64,000 nucleotides of DNA, taken from positions 4,200,501-4,264,500 of the forward strand of contig NZ_CP073588.1 of assembly GCF_021560015.1 (NCBI RefSeq), in the 5' to 3' direction. The notes under the pieces are model-generated. The model searched no databases. It saw only the letters and a list, made by a program, of their open reading frames with translations, and had not been told where the DNA came from. Made by a program: the position numbers and the translations under genes. The stretch is from Shewanella vesiculosa (lineage in GTDB: Bacteria > Pseudomonadota > Gammaproteobacteria > Enterobacterales > Shewanellaceae). Position 1 is the stretch's first letter; every line of letters begins with the position of its first letter. This document shows positions 26,603 through 38,792 of this stretch, piece by piece.

Positions 26603-27478
26603 CTATCTACCGATAACGGTTCGGGAAAAGCCTTCAATTTGATTCAGGGCTTCTTCCCAGCCACTAGCATTGCTTAAATCTAAACTCATCTGATATTGGC
26701 GATAGTATCGAGCCGGTTTAACTTGATTGTAATTAAGTCGAGTAGTGGCTTGTTCAATCGAATTAGGGTGTGCATCAGCCGATTGAATATCGAGTATTGG
26801 AATCGACATAGTCACTAATTGCTCGGCAATTGATTTACGCTGACTTTGCGGATCGATTAAATATTCGTACTCGCGATAAGGGTTGATGATGACCAGTACA
26901 TCTGGCGTAGGAATTTTTTTTTCATAGAGCAAATTGATGATCATGCCGGCGCTGTCATCAAGCACAATCATAATCTTTCCGCCTGGGAATAAACTGGTGG
27001 TTGCGGGTAATTGATTTAGGGCTTCATTTAGATTGGTTTGTTGAAAATTTCTCAGTTCAAGTAACTGAGATGATTCATATTTAGGAATGCTTTTGTCACT
27101 ACTTAATTGTAATTGTTCTGTGCCTGCTTTAGTAATTTCTTCAGGTTTAGTGGCATAGTTTGGTCGATATAAGCCTTTTGCTGGTGTGAGGCTAATACTC
27201 GCCCAGCCGAGGCTATTAATATTAGTCCGCAGATAGCTGGCTAAACCCGCGGCATCTGCATCTGTGTCTGACGCGGCCACAATCACCGCCGAGCCAAAGT
27301 GTTTTTTGCTCTGCCAAGACCGGACCAGAATTTCACTTTGTTTACCGTCAATAGTGATAAATTTTATTTCATCAGCAGATAGGTAAGCATAAGGTTGCTG
27401 CGCTTTTACGCTCGGCATGGCCATTAATAAGCTTACTGTTACGATTAATAACAGACTTAGTCGTCCTAATTGCACCAT
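26603..27478 (-). CDS. DUF3530 family protein (alpha/beta-hydrolase-like)
   Basis: 291 residues with a signal peptide (PSVKAQQ), so it is periplasmic or lipid-facing. The middle has the layout of a degenerate alpha/beta hydrolase: GSAVIVAASDTDADA near 65, a later IMIVLDDSAGMIINLL where a nucleophile elbow would be (Ser in DDSAG), then VLVIINPYRE and IPILDIQSADAHP. DUF3530 proteins are uncharacterised. It follows rapA on the same strand, but a terminator separates them. Confidence 0.75.
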   Translation of the reverse strand: MVQLGRLSLLLIVTVSLLMAMPSVKAQQPYAYLSADEIKFITIDGKQSEILVRSWQSKKHFGSAVIVAASDTDADAAGLASYLRTNINSLGWASISLTPAKGLYRPNYATKPEEITKAGTEQLQLSSDKSIPKYESSQLLELRNFQQTNLNEALNQLPATTSLFPGGKIMIVLDDSAGMIINLLYEKKIPTPDVLVIINPYREYEYLIDPQSQRKSIAEQLVTMSIPILDIQSADAHPNSIEQATTRLNYNQVKPARYYRQYQMSLDLSNASGWEEALNQIEGFSRTVIGR

Positions 27479-27530
27479 AACCTCTCAGTAAAAAACACAT
27501 AATATGATTAGCTTAATGTATAACGATGAG

Positions 27531-27560
27531 TAAAAACAATGCCCTGATAAACAGGGCATT
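27531..27560 (-). terminator. Terminator of rapA
   Basis: AATGCCCTG (27538-27546) pairs perfectly with CAGGGCATT (27552-27560). On the minus strand GTTTTTACTC follows the stem. The plus strand also has a T run. Confidence 0.85.
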
Positions 27561-27595
27561 TTTTACACGACATTATTGCTACAACGAGTTAAGCG

Positions 27596-30502
27596 TTATA
27601 CGTGGCTAACAAGCACCATACGTATTGCATCAAGCTGTAATTGACTGTTGTCCATGTAACCCGTTAATTCGACCATTTGATTACGAATATATTCTAGTTC
27701 GTCTTCACGAATGTTCGGATTAACTGCTTTTAAGGCTTCTAGTCTTTCCAATTCGCCAGTGAGTTGCTGAGTCATTTTAGCGCGGCCATCGACCACTAAC
27801 TGTGCTAGCGATTGCTTGGCAAACTCTTCACCTTTGGCCAATAAAGGGTGCAAAATAGGCTGCGATGCATTAACAAGCTTACTGGCAATATGACGGTTAA
27901 CCGCACTAAGTTGCTTATCAAAGCTGGCATAATCCACTTTGTCAGCCATGTTTAAGCCATTTTTATCCAGCAACACTCTAATAGGAGTGGGTGGTAAATA
28001 ACGGTATAGCTGACTCGCCTTTGGCGCCGAAGCATCGGCCATGTAAATCAATTCTAAAAACAGGGTACCTGCAGGTAACGCCTTATTTTTTAGAATGGCC
28101 ACACTGGTGGTGCCGGTATCTGAGCCGGTGATTAAATCTAAGCCAGTTTGTACTAAAGGGTGCTCTTGCGAAATAAAGGCAATGTCATCACGTGCCAACG
28201 CAGTGGTGCGATCGAAGGTGACTGTGATGCCATCTTCATGCAGTCCAGGATACGTTGGGAACATCATATGTTCACTAGGGCGCAAGATAATCGAGTTTTC
28301 ACCACGATCTTCTTGATCAACACCAATAATGTCCCATAAACGGATCACTGAACCGATTAGATGGGTATCATTATCACTGTCTGACAAGCGTTTAATTAAC
28401 GCATTAGCACGCTCGCCGCCATGAGAGTTGATCTCTAGCAGTTTATCGCGGCCTTGCTCCATTGCTTGCTTAAGCTCTTTGTAGCGATGCTGAGTATGAT
28501 TGAGTAATTGGGTCATTACCTCTTCATCATCGTCGCACAGCACGTTAATCAGCTCATCAGCAAATTCGTTAAATAACACATGTCCGCTCGGGCAAGTGAG
28601 TTCAAACGCATTTAATCCTTGATGATACCAACGCATTAATCTTTCTTGGGCGGTATCGCGCAGGTAAGGTAAATGAATTTGAATATCGTTTAGCTGACCA
28701 ATACGATCTAAACGGCCAATCCGCTGCTCTAGTAAATCAGGGTTAAGCGGCAAATCGAACAGTACTAGGTGGCTAGCAAATTGGAAATTGCGACCTTCAG
28801 AACCGATTTCAGAACAAATTAATGCCTGAGCACCGCCTTCTTCTTGGGCAAAATACGCCCCGGCTTTGTCACGTTCAATAATCGACATTTCTTCATGAAA
28901 AACCGTTGCCTGAATACCTTCGCGAGTACGTAATGCTTCTTCAAGACTCAAAGCCGTTTCAGCTTGGCTGGCAATAATCAGTACTTTTTTGCTGCGGTGA
29001 GACTTTAAAAACTCAATTAACCAATCTACTCGAGGATCAAATTTCCACCAACTGGCACTGTCGCTTTCAAAAGCTTGATACAGTTTTTCAGGGCTCAATG
29101 CCTGAGCGGCTTTATCTTGTGGTTGTTTGGCGCTGCCCATCATGGCATTGACACGTTCCGCGGTAACGTATTGTGCTGGCATGTCTTGTGGGTAGGCATT
29201 AAACAAACGCTTAGGAAAGCCTTTCACTGAGGCGCGACTGTTACGATAAAGAACGCGGCCAGTACCATGACGATCGAGTAATTCTTGCAGTAATTCTTGA
29301 CGTGCCGCTTGCTGTGATTCGGCATCAACATCCTTTGACTGGATCAAGCGGATACTTGGCTCGATGTCTTTTTCGCTCAGCAATTCGGTTAAGCTATTAA
29401 TGGCGCTGTCGGGTAATTTACTGTCTTTACTTAATGCTTCAGCGGCTTCTGCCACATCTTTATAGCTTGATTCTTCTGCTAAAAAAGCATCGTAGTCATA
29501 AAAACGATCTGGGTCGAGTAGGCGCAAACGAGCAAAGTGACTTTGATGGCCCAGTTGATCTGGTGTTGCAGTTAATAGCAATACGCCAGGGACGACTTCA
29601 CTTAACGCTTCAACGATTTTATAGGCGCGGCTTGGCGCATCTTCTGACCATTCTAAATGGTGAGCTTCATCGACAACCATTAAGTCCCAATCGGCATCGA
29701 CAGCTTGTTCAAGACGTTTTTTCTTACGCAATAAATCAAGTGAACAAATAACCAATTGTTCGGTATAGAACGGATTATCATTGTCGGCATAAGCTTCAAC
29801 ACAACGATCTTCATCAAATACTGAAAAACGTAAATTAAAGCGACGTAACATTTCAACTAACCACTGGTGACGTAGCGTATCGGGTACGATAATTAAAATG
29901 CGTTCAGCACGACCTGTGAGTAACTGCTGATGAATAATTAAACCCGCTTCAATGGTTTTACCTAACCCTACTTCATCGGCCAATAATACTCGCGGCGCAT
30001 AGCGACTACCGACTTCATGAGCAATCCATTGTTGATGAGCAATTAAGCCAACTCGTGGGCCTTGCTGACCGAGTAAGTCTGATGTGGCTAATTTGTGGCG
30101 TAATAACTGACATTGGTAACGTACACCAAAGCGTTCTAAGCGATCAATTTGCCCAGCAAATAAACGGTCTTGGGGCTTATTGAAACGAATATTGTGGTTC
30201 AGCATCGTCTCACGAAGACTGACCTTTTCTTTGGTTTCGCTGTGGATCCCGTGATAAATCACCAATTGATTTTTTTCTTCAAGCTCTTCAATGGTGATAC
30301 TCCAACCTTCACCGCTTTCGACAGTGTCTCCGGGGTTAAAAATAACCCGGGTTAAGGGAGCTTCACTGCGAGAAAACATCCGGTTTTCTCCAGTGGCAGG
30401 AAATAGCAGCGTAACCATGCGGCCTTCAACTTGAACGACTGTTCCTAATCCGAGTTCTGACTCGGTATCACTTATCCAGCGTTGACCTAAGGCAAACGGC
30501 AT
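27596..30502 (-). CDS. rapA: RNA polymerase-associated ATPase RapA
   Basis: 968 residues, the full RapA length. Domains in order: N-terminal Tudor-like beta domains (starting [21 protein letters not shown]); SWI2/SNF2 helicase core with Walker [14 protein letters not shown] and DEAH box [10 protein letters not shown]; second RecA lobe with [12 protein letters not shown]; and a long C-terminal RapA-specific region. RapA binds core RNA polymerase and recycles it from stalled post-termination complexes using ATP. It is single-gene, with a strong terminator. Divergent from phoH. Confidence 0.96.
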   Translation of the reverse strand: MPFALGQRWISDTESELGLGTVVQVEGRMVTLLFPATGENRMFSRSEAPLTRVIFNPGDTVESGEGWSITIEELEEKNQLVIYHGIHSETKEKVSLRETMLNHNIRFNKPQDRLFAGQIDRLERFGVRYQCQLLRHKLATSDLLGQQGPRVGLIAHQQWIAHEVGSRYAPRVLLADEVGLGKTIEAGLIIHQQLLTGRAERILIIVPDTLRHQWLVEMLRRFNLRFSVFDEDRCVEAYADNDNPFYTEQLVICSLDLLRKKKRLEQAVDADWDLMVVDEAHHLEWSEDAPSRAYKIVEALSEVVPGVLLLTATPDQLGHQSHFARLRLLDPDRFYDYDAFLAEESSYKDVAEAAEALSKDSKLPDSAINSLTELLSEKDIEPSIRLIQSKDVDAESQQAARQELLQELLDRHGTGRVLYRNSRASVKGFPKRLFNAYPQDMPAQYVTAERVNAMMGSAKQPQDKAAQALSPEKLYQAFESDSASWWKFDPRVDWLIEFLKSHRSKKVLIIASQAETALSLEEALRTREGIQATVFHEEMSIIERDKAGAYFAQEEGGAQALICSEIGSEGRNFQFASHLVLFDLPLNPDLLEQRIGRLDRIGQLNDIQIHLPYLRDTAQERLMRWYHQGLNAFELTCPSGHVLFNEFADELINVLCDDDEEVMTQLLNHTQHRYKELKQAMEQGRDKLLEINSHGGERANALIKRLSDSDNDTHLIGSVIRLWDIIGVDQEDRGENSIILRPSEHMMFPTYPGLHEDGITVTFDRTTALARDDIAFISQEHPLVQTGLDLITGSDTGTTSVAILKNKALPAGTLFLELIYMADASAPKASQLYRYLPPTPIRVLLDKNGLNMADKVDYASFDKQLSAVNRHIASKLVNASQPILHPLLAKGEEFAKQSLAQLVVDGRAKMTQQLTGELERLEALKAVNPNIREDELEYIRNQMVELTGYMDNSQLQLDAIRMVLVSHV

Positions 30503-30826
30503 CTTCTACTCTCATTTATTGCGTGAAACAAAAAAGGGGGCGTATGTTAAACCAAACCCATCCAGATTGAAATTCTAGCATTGATTTATCGTGTAGATGT
30601 TCATTTTTACACCATCTTGACATGTTAGCGTCACATTGACGTCATAGTGTGAAACAAAGGCGTTAATGATGACATTGAGTTTTTCTTCAGCCAGTGGCAT
30701 ATTTTATGAAGGCAGCATTGTTATGGCAATGGCCTGTTTTCAATAAAGACTTTAATTATCCCTTTAATGTTATACGTTTAGCTAAGTGATACTGATTCTA
30801 TTCATTGAGAGCACTCTGGAGGCACC
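30503..30826. other. Divergent promoter region rapA / phoH
   Basis: 324 bases without a supported gene. It must carry promoters for both genes. A TTGACA (near 30618) is present, but I see no convincing -10 at the right distance. Confidence 0.45.
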
Positions 30827-32223
30827 ATGCAACAAGACGACAAAAAGTTGTTTGTACTGGATACCAACGTGTTACTGCATGAACCTTTAGCGATATATTC
30901 GTTTAAAGAACATGACGTAATTATTCCCATGACTGTGTTAGAAGAGCTCGACAGTATTAAGGACAGGAAGCGAGATGTGAGTCGTGATGCTCGGGTTGCC
31001 ATACGAGCATTAGAAGATATTTTGGGGGGGACCCACTACTCCGGAGCAAATTTTAAAAGGCGTTCCATTACCTTCACGCGAGGAGCATGCTGAGGTATCG
31101 GGGCATTTGTCGATTTTTCCTGATCATCAAATAGAATTTATTATCGGCTCACTCCCTGGCGATAATAACGATAACCGCATTATTAATACCGCGCTGCATT
31201 TACAAAAAACTTCATTTTCCCCGCACCGTAGTGCTCGTTACCAAAGACATTAACATGCGCTTAAAGGCCAAAGGCGCGGGTATTGAGCGAGTAGAAGATT
31301 ATCGTTCTGATCAATTGATTGATGATGTGCGCTTTCTTGCTAAAGGCTTTTACCAGTTCCCAGGTGATTTTTGGCAAAATATCGATAAAGTCTCTACCGA
31401 TCGCAAAGACCGCCATACTGTTCATCAAGTACCATTGGAGCATCTTGGTAATGAAAACTTTTATCTTAATCAGTATTTAATTGACGACAGTTCCGATTTT
31501 TGCGGCCGTGTTGCCAGTAAAACAGATCAATACCTAGAGATCATTGATCGTGGCCGCGATCGCTTATTGCATCATCAAGCTTGGGGGGTTAAACCGAAGA
31601 ATATTTATCAAGGCATGGCACTTGATGCCTTGCTGGATCCTGACATCGAACTGATTATTCTGACGGGGCCCGCTGGCTGCGGTAAAACACTATTAGCCAT
31701 GGCGGCAGCATTAGAGCTGGTGGTTGAGCGTAAACTTTACGACAAAATCATTGTAACTCGTAATACCCCCGAAATTGCTGAGTCGATAGGTTTTTTACCT
31801 GGCACCGAGGAAGAGAAGATGACTCCCTGGCTAGCCGCAATTACCGATACCTTAGAAGTGCTCCACAAAAATGATGTTAACCCTAGCGGCAGCGTGAACT
31901 ACATAATGGAAAAGGCCAACATTCAATTTAAGTCGATTAACTTTATGCGTGGTCGCTCGATTCAAAACTCAGTGGTCATTTTAGATGAATGCCAAAACCT
32001 CACCGCATCACAAATTAAGACCATGATCACCCGAATGGGTGAGGGTACTAAGCTGATCTGCAGTGGTAATTTAGCGCAAATAGATTCGACTTACTTAACC
32101 GCAGTGACGTCAGGCTTAACCTACATAGTCGAGCGTTTTAAAGACTTTGAAGGCAGCGCTAATATTTATCTCAATGGTGTGGTTCGTTCACGATTAGCTG
32201 AATTTGCTGAGGAGCATCTGTAG
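30827..32223 (+). CDS. PhoH-family ATPase with N-terminal PIN domain, two frameshifts
   Basis: Reading from ATG 30827 (GGAGG upstream) gives a PIN-domain start (FVLDTNVLLHEP, then VLEELDSIKDRKRDVSRDAR). Two one-base excesses interrupt it: the run of seven G at 31024-31030 and the run of six A at 31204-31209. Shortening each by one gives a continuous protein of about 464 residues. Its PhoH ATPase half has Walker A ILTGPAGCGKTLLAMA, Walker B VVILDECQN and GEGTKLICSGNLAQID. Such PIN-PhoH proteins are thought to be RNA helicase/nucleases. Acidic PIN residues are present. Confidence 0.85.
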
Positions 32224-32277
32224 TCGGTTAACCAATAGAAAGCGTTATCTGCACCAAAGAAGCTGATATTCTCTTAC

Positions 32278-32320
32278 ATACATAAGGTTACATTGGGTAA
32301 CCTTATGTATTATCACTCTT
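32278..32320 (+). terminator. Probable terminator after phoH
   Basis: ATACATAAGGTTAC pairs perfectly with GTAACCTTATGTAT (14 bp stem) and is followed by TATCACTCTTTT. The T run is imperfect. Confidence 0.65.
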
Positions 32321-32501
32321 TTAAATAAGTCTTAAGGTTTGTGATGTTTACTGGCCGCAGGTTGGGCAAGTCCCTTGGGCTATTAATACATGTGCTTGAG
32401 CTTATGTTCCTGATATCATAATCAATAGTTTTATATTACCGAATTTTTTGGTGTTATTCGTTCGACAGCGGGTCTTTCTTACGCTGTATCAAGGGTGGTT
32501 A

Positions 32502-35500
32502 ATGAAACCGACTGAGCCAGATTTACAACTAAAATCTCCTATTCAACGTAATTATAACCGAGCGGTGTTCTACACTTATATCGGGGTAATTGTGATGGCG
32601 TTACTGACGGCAGGCATTATGTTTGAACGTCAAAAAGAGCAGCAAATTCAACAGCGAGAAGAGCAGGTTGCCCGTCATGTTATGCAAATCGACTTATTGC
32701 TCGAGTCGAGTATTCGCGCAGTGAAAAGTTTACGTGATGTGGCTGTTGATCATTTACGCTTGGGTGAGTTTGTGCGTAAACAACGCTTACCAGAATATGA
32801 AAAGTTTAACGAAGATGGCCAGTATTTTACCTTAGAACCCAATTACGCTAACAGCGGCTTGCCATTTACTAACATGGGCAGGATTACTGGTGCGGGCTCA
32901 CTAGAAGGACGTAGTGAGAGCTTCTACCAAGAGTTGGAAATGCTGTTTGAGCTATCATTATCTTTCCCCGTTGCCAAAGAAGCAGCCCCTAAAGCCTCAT
33001 CAATTTATTATATTTCTAAACGTCGAATGATGTCATTTTACCCATGGGAAAGTAATGACTTACGCTTTAGAGATGAATTACTCAATAAGAAACAGTTTCA
33101 ATTATCGACCCCTTCAATGAACCCGCAACGCAGCGTATTTTGGAGTGAGGCCTACATTGACTCCGCCCACAAAGGCTTAATTACTACGCTAGGTTTACCG
33201 GTATATTTAGACGATGAGTTTATTGGTTCGATTAATTTAGACATGACCTTATCGTCGTTAGATAAGCAAATTCGTACTTACTTTAAAATGCCTGGTACGG
33301 TGATTTTGCTTGATCAGCAAAACAATATTTTATCTCACAGTGACTTTGATTCTAATGAGATGAATAAGGTTTATCACATTAGCCAGCGCATTCCGGCAGA
33401 GTTACATTCGTTGTCTGAATCTGAGTTATTTGATGCCCACGAAGGCATTTTACGTAACGGCTATTATATTCACAGCGTTGCACTGCATAACGCCCCATGG
33501 CGCTTGCTGTATTTGCAAGATGAAGATGATTTATTTAAAGATTCGTGGGACAAGCTGCAACTGAGCTTTTTGTTAGTGGTGCTGGCCCTGTCACTGCTGG
33601 TCACTATTGTGCATTGGCAAACGCGTCGTGCATTCGTTAGCCCAGCTTCACGCTTGCTCACACACTTGGAAGCGTGTTCTCAAACACCAATCAGACCGCC
33701 GGAAAAAATGACTCATGGCTGGGAGCCGTGGTTTGCACTGGTGAGCCGTATTTTTGAAGAAAACCGCCAATATACTCATCATCTAGCCGAACAAAATAAA
33801 CGCCTAGATAATTTAGTGGCGCGCCGAACTCAGCGTTTACGTGAAACGACTGAGCGCCGTGAACGTGAATTTGCACTACTGCGGTCATTAATCGACTCAA
33901 TCCCTGAAGCGATTGTGTTTAAAGACAAAGAAGGTAAATATTTAGGCTGTAACAAATCAGCAGAAAGAATGCTGGGTTACTGCGAAAATGAGATTATTGG
34001 CTTAACCTCATCAGAAGTGGTTAGCCCAGAGCAGGGCCAGCGTATTGGTGAGGAAGATAACAAAGTATTGACCCAACAGCATTCATTACGTTACCAAGAG
34101 CGGGTGAATATTGAAGGTAAACCAGTATTACTCGATACCTTTAAACTGCCATTTTATAATCGCCGTGGCGACCTATTAGGTTTGATTTCCGTTTGGCGTG
34201 ATATTACTCGTGAATACGAGGCAGCTGAACAATTGCGGATGTCTGAGCAACGTTATCATCTTGCTATGGATGCGGTAGAAGATGGATTGTGGGATTGGTA
34301 CATTGATTCGGAACAGATTATTTGTAACCCGGCCTTCTATTCGATGTTGGGTTATCAAGCCCATGAATTTCCGCCATTACTCGAATCAATCGATGAATTG
34401 TATCACCTGACGATCGTGACCGGGTGCAGGAATATCGCTCTCAGTATGTGCGTGATCCGGTTGGTACTTATGAAATTGAGTTCAGAATGCGCGGTAAAAA
34501 TGGCCAGTATTACTGGGTGTTATCCCGTGGTCGCGCCGTCGAATTTTCTGAGGACGGTTGCAGTAAGCGGATGCTCGGTACTCATAAAGACATTACTCGT
34601 CAGAAGAGTAACGAAGTGGCCTTGCTCGAAGCCAAACAAGATGCTGAATTGGCCAATATGTACAAAAGTGAGTTTTTGGCTAACATGAGTCATGAAATTC
34701 GCACGCCAATGAACGCGATTATTGGCATGCTGCAGTTGGCGCAACGGACTAATTTAACCCCGCAACAGCAAGATTACCTTCATAAAGCTGGTTTCTCAGC
34801 GCAGTCGTTACTGCGTATTATCAACGATATTCTAGATTTTTCTAAAATCGAAGCCGGTAAATTAGAGTTAGAAAGAGTCGCTTTCCCGCTGGATAAAGTG
34901 CTTGATCATGTTATTGATATTAATGCCATGAAAGCGCAAGAAAAAGGCGTTGAATTACTGCTGTATGCGCCTGTCACCGCAGGACTTATCCTGTACGGCG
35001 ATCCACTGCGTTTAGGCCAAGTCATCGTTAATTTATTATCTAATGCGGTTAAATTTACCCAAACGGGTGAAGTTGAGCTGGGTTGTGAAGATGTGGGTGA
35101 GCGTGACGATCGCATTACCATGAAGTTTTGGGTACGCGATACCGGTATTGGGATCAGTAAAGATCAACAAGCAATGCTGTTTGATGCCTTTTCACAAGCA
35201 GATGGTTCAACCACACGTAAATATGGTGGTACTGGTTTAGGTTTATCGATCAGTAAACATTTAGTGTCGATGATGGGCGGCACCATGCAAGTTGAGTCCG
35301 AGCTAGGATCGGGCAGTACCTTCAGTTTTACCATTAGCTTTGAAATTGCCGAAGAACAAGTCGTCGAGCCATTAGTGGTGCCAGAACAATTAAATAATCT
35401 CACTACACTGGTGGTTGATGACAATCCAAGTGCATTACAGATTTACTCTACATTAATGACAGATTTCAGCTTTGGAGTGAATACCGCCGATAGCGGCCAA

Positions 35501-36211
35501 AAGGCTCTGGAGATTTTACGTAAAAAGCCGGTCGATTTATTATTGCTAGATTGGATGATGCCAGAAATGAACGGTTGTGACGTGATTAAAGCCGTTGATC
35601 AAATGATTGAAGACGGCAGCTTAGAAAAACGTCCGATTATTATTTTAATGACAGCTTATGCCGCAGAACCATTAGACCATGAATTACAAAAAGATTCTGT
35701 TTATGCGGTATTACAAAAACCGTTCAAAGCTTCGGCCTTGTTTGATGAAATTATTAATGCTTTTGCCAAAGAGCCAAAGCTTAATGCTATGCCGGTCATT
35801 ATTGAAGCCGAACCTACTAAAGCATCCGGTTTAGTGCTATTGGTTGAAGATAACTTTATTAATCAACAAGTGGCATCTGAATTACTCAAAAGTGCCGGTT
35901 ATGAAGTGGTGATTGCCGATAATGGCCAAGTGGCGTTAGATGTGATCGATTCTAAGCCGTTTGATGCAGTGTTAATGGACATTCAAATGCCAATAATGGA
36001 TGGATTAACCGCTACCGCAGAATTACGCAAACGTTTTAGTAAAGAACAAATGCCGATTATTGCCATGACTGCCCATGCAATGTCCGGTGATAAAGAGAAA
36101 AGTTTAGCCGCAGGCATGAATGCCCATATCACTAAGCCAATTGTGCTTACTGAATTATTTGAAACCTTATCGCATTGGATTACATATAAACACAATCATC
36201 AAGACGAGTAG
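32502..36211 (+). CDS. Hybrid sensor histidine kinase (Cache-PAS-PAS-HisKA-HATPase-REC-REC), frameshifted
   Basis: A missing C in CACCTGAC (34404-34411) splits the gene. CACCCTGAC restores the PAS motif HPDDRDRVQEYR and a protein of about 1236 residues. In order: membrane helix near 35-55, periplasmic Cache-like sensor, second helix near 355, coiled coil, two PAS domains (LIDSIPEAIVFKDKEG; AVEDGLWDWYID), HisKA with NMSHEIRTPMNAIIGM, HATPase with GTGLGLSISKH, and two receivers (LLLLDWMMPEMNG; AVLMDIQMPIMDG), both with phospho-Asp. There is no HPt domain. Start ATG 32502 follows AGGGTGG. The metalloprotease gene follows after 39 bases. Confidence 0.88.
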
Positions 36212-36250
36212 TCTTTTGACGATAGGACATTACCGACAAGGAGATTAATT

Positions 36251-38648
36251 ATGGTCCGCCGTAGTATTTCATTGGCACTGTTGCTGGCAATTACGCCAGC
36301 AACATTATTTTCTACAGCCGCAATAGCGGCTAGCGACTCAGCCCAAACAATAATCAACAATGCTGAGGCTGCAACAGGCTTTATCAATCTATTTTACGAT
36401 GCTAAATCCGCTGAGTTATACCTACAAGCAGATAAACTCAATCAACCCTTTTTTATTGCTGACCAGCTTACCTCATGGTGTGGGTTCCAATGATATTGGT
36501 TTAGATCGTGGCCAATTAGGCCAAACCCGCATGGTGCAATTTGAACAGCACGGCCCTTTCATTATTTTAAAGCAGCTTAATCCTAATTTTCGCGCCTCTA
36601 GTGATAATGTCGCTGAACGCCAAGCAGTTACACAAGCCTTTGCGGAGTCGATTTTATGGCGCGGTAAAGTTGTGGCAGGTAAAACGGCAATCGTTGCAAT
36701 TAATGACCTAGTGATTAATGATTTGCATGGTGTAGCTGATGTGTTGGCGGCAACCAATCAAGGCACCTATAGCTTAGACCGCAGCCGTTCCGTCATTTTA
36801 CCGCAAGGGATTAAATCGTTTGCACGTAATGCAGATGTTGATGTTAATTTAACCTTTACGGCTAGCAAAGCGGGTAAGCAAGTTGAGCAAGTCACTCCAG
36901 ACGGTAAAATGCTGTCTGTACGGGTGCGTTATTCATTTGTACAACTGCCAGAGGCCGGTTATCAAGCACGCAATTATCATCCTATGAGCGGTTATTTGTC
37001 TGATCAATATGCCGATTATTCTACTGCGGTTGATCAACCGCTGATACAACGTCATTTATTACGCCACCGATTACAGAAGGTCACGCCTGGGGATGCGCCT
37101 AGCAAAGTGGTTAAGCCCATTGTGTATTACCTTGATCCCGGTGTACCAGAGCCGATCCGCAGCGCCTTACTCGAAGGCGCCCGCTGGTGGGAAACGGCCT
37201 TTACTGACGCTGGCTTTATCGATGGTTTTAAGGTGGAATTACTGCCCGAAGGTGCTGACCCTCAAGATGTGCGTTATAACATGATCCAATGGGTACATCG
37301 CGCCACCCGAGGCTGGTCATATGGCGCAGCGGTTACCGATCCGCGAACGGGTGAAATTATTAAAGGTAATGTCACTTTAGGCAGTTTGAGAGTTCGCCAA
37401 GATCACCTCATCGCTAGGGGACTTATTGCTGGATGGCCAGATCGTAAAGCCGCCGCCGACGCGGCAATGGCATTATCACTTGCTCGTATTCGTCAGTTAG
37501 CCGCGCATGAGGTGGGCCATACTTTAGGACTGGATCATAACTTTGCCGCATCAACAAATGATGATGCCTCGGTGATGGATTATCCGCACCCATATGCCAG
37601 TATTCAAAACGATAAAATCGATATCGCCACCCCATATCGTGAAGGTATTGGTGAGTGGGATAAATACACCATAGCGTATGGTTATGGTGATATAAAACAA
37701 ACGGATGCATTGTTAACATCGACCTTGACTAAAGGTTTTCGTTATATTGGTGAAGCAGATTCTCGCAGTGTTAGCGCCAGTAATGCATATGCCAGTTTAT
37801 GGGATCGCGGTAACGATGCTGTTGCTGAGTTAGTGCGTTTAGAAACCGTGCGCCGTAAAGCGATTGACGATTTTAATTCAGATGCATTATTAGCCGATGA
37901 GCCCCATGGCGAATTAGCCGATGTGTTTGTGCCTATCTACTTGCTGACTCGTTATCAAATCGACGCCGCAGCGAAGTGGATCGGCGGAACAGATTACAGT
38001 TATCAACAAGTCGGCGCTGGTGTACGTTGGAATTATATTCGCCCTGAAATGCAATTTGCTGCACTCGATACCTTGTTGATGAGTTTGCAAACCAAGAGTT
38101 TATTAGTGCCGAGTAATGTGTTGCAAGCTTTGGTACCTAAAGCGGGAAACTATGCTAAAACCCGCGAAAGTTTTGGATCAAACTTAGGTGTGATTACTGA
38201 TCCCGCTGCGATGGCTGAAGTCATGAGCCGTCATGTTGTGACCCAACTATTAGCGCCAGAGCGTTTAAATCGAGTCAGTCAGGCCTATATGGGTGATAGT
38301 CAGCAGCTGTCGGTGGTTAAATTAGTTGATAAACTTGTTGGCGCAACCTTGTACCAAGATTTACCTAGTGGACAAGGCTTAGCAGAGCAAATGCGGGTGA
38401 ACACCGTGGTGATTGATGGCCTATTAGCGACGTATCATAATCCTAAAACAGCCCCTGAAGTGAAAGCCCAGTTGGCGGCAAGAGTTGATTATATTATCAA
38501 GCAGCTTAAACGCCGCAGTAATCGTGGTAGCGATTATCAATCAGCACATTATGATTGGTTATTTCAAGGGATAACCAAAGGGATGGATGACTCAAGTTAT
38601 CGACTCATTACTAAGCCTGTGGACATGCCACCTGGCTCGCCGATTTAA
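36251..38648 (+). CDS. Zinc-dependent metalloprotease (DUF5117/DUF4953 type), frameshifted
   Basis: The N-terminus (signal peptide ATLFSTAAIAASD) and the rest are in different frames. Shortening the run of six T at 36449-36454 to five gives NQPFLLLTSLPHGVGSNDIG and one protein of about 798 residues. The active site is HEVGHTLGLDHNF, the HExxHxxGxxH zinc site of metzincins, followed by a Met-turn-like SVMDYPHPYA. The upstream PITYYLDPG-like stretch (IVYYLDPGVPEPIR) is typical of this secreted family. The substrate is unknown. Start: ATG 36251 with AAGGAG. It sits 39 bases after the sensor kinase, so the two are probably co-transcribed. Confidence 0.85.
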
Positions 38649-38691
38649 CATAGCCCATTATTTTTAACTGCTAATAATTTTGACGGCTAAT

Positions 38692-38719
38692 AAAACGCGA
38701 CCCTATCGGGTCGCGTTTT
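38692..38719. terminator. Bidirectional terminator
   Basis: AAAACGCGACCC pairs perfectly with GGGTCGCGTTTT around TATC. It serves the metalloprotease gene and could serve the convergent kinase gene. Confidence 0.8.
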
Positions 38720-38792
38720 AGCTTGTGGCAGCTTAAAAACATGCTTGTTATGTGGTTAAAAATATTAAAGTGGATACCGGCATATAGTTTCA

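Noticed and set aside
31024..31209. Programmed frameshift in phoH
   Set aside because: Two separate shifts in the same direction, no slippery heptamer with a downstream structure, and the same defect type in eight other unrelated genes point to sequence error.
35164..35424. Minus-strand frame within the sensor kinase
   Set aside because: It lies fully opposite the conserved HATPase region. Its Ser/Pro-rich composition is typical of antisense shadows.
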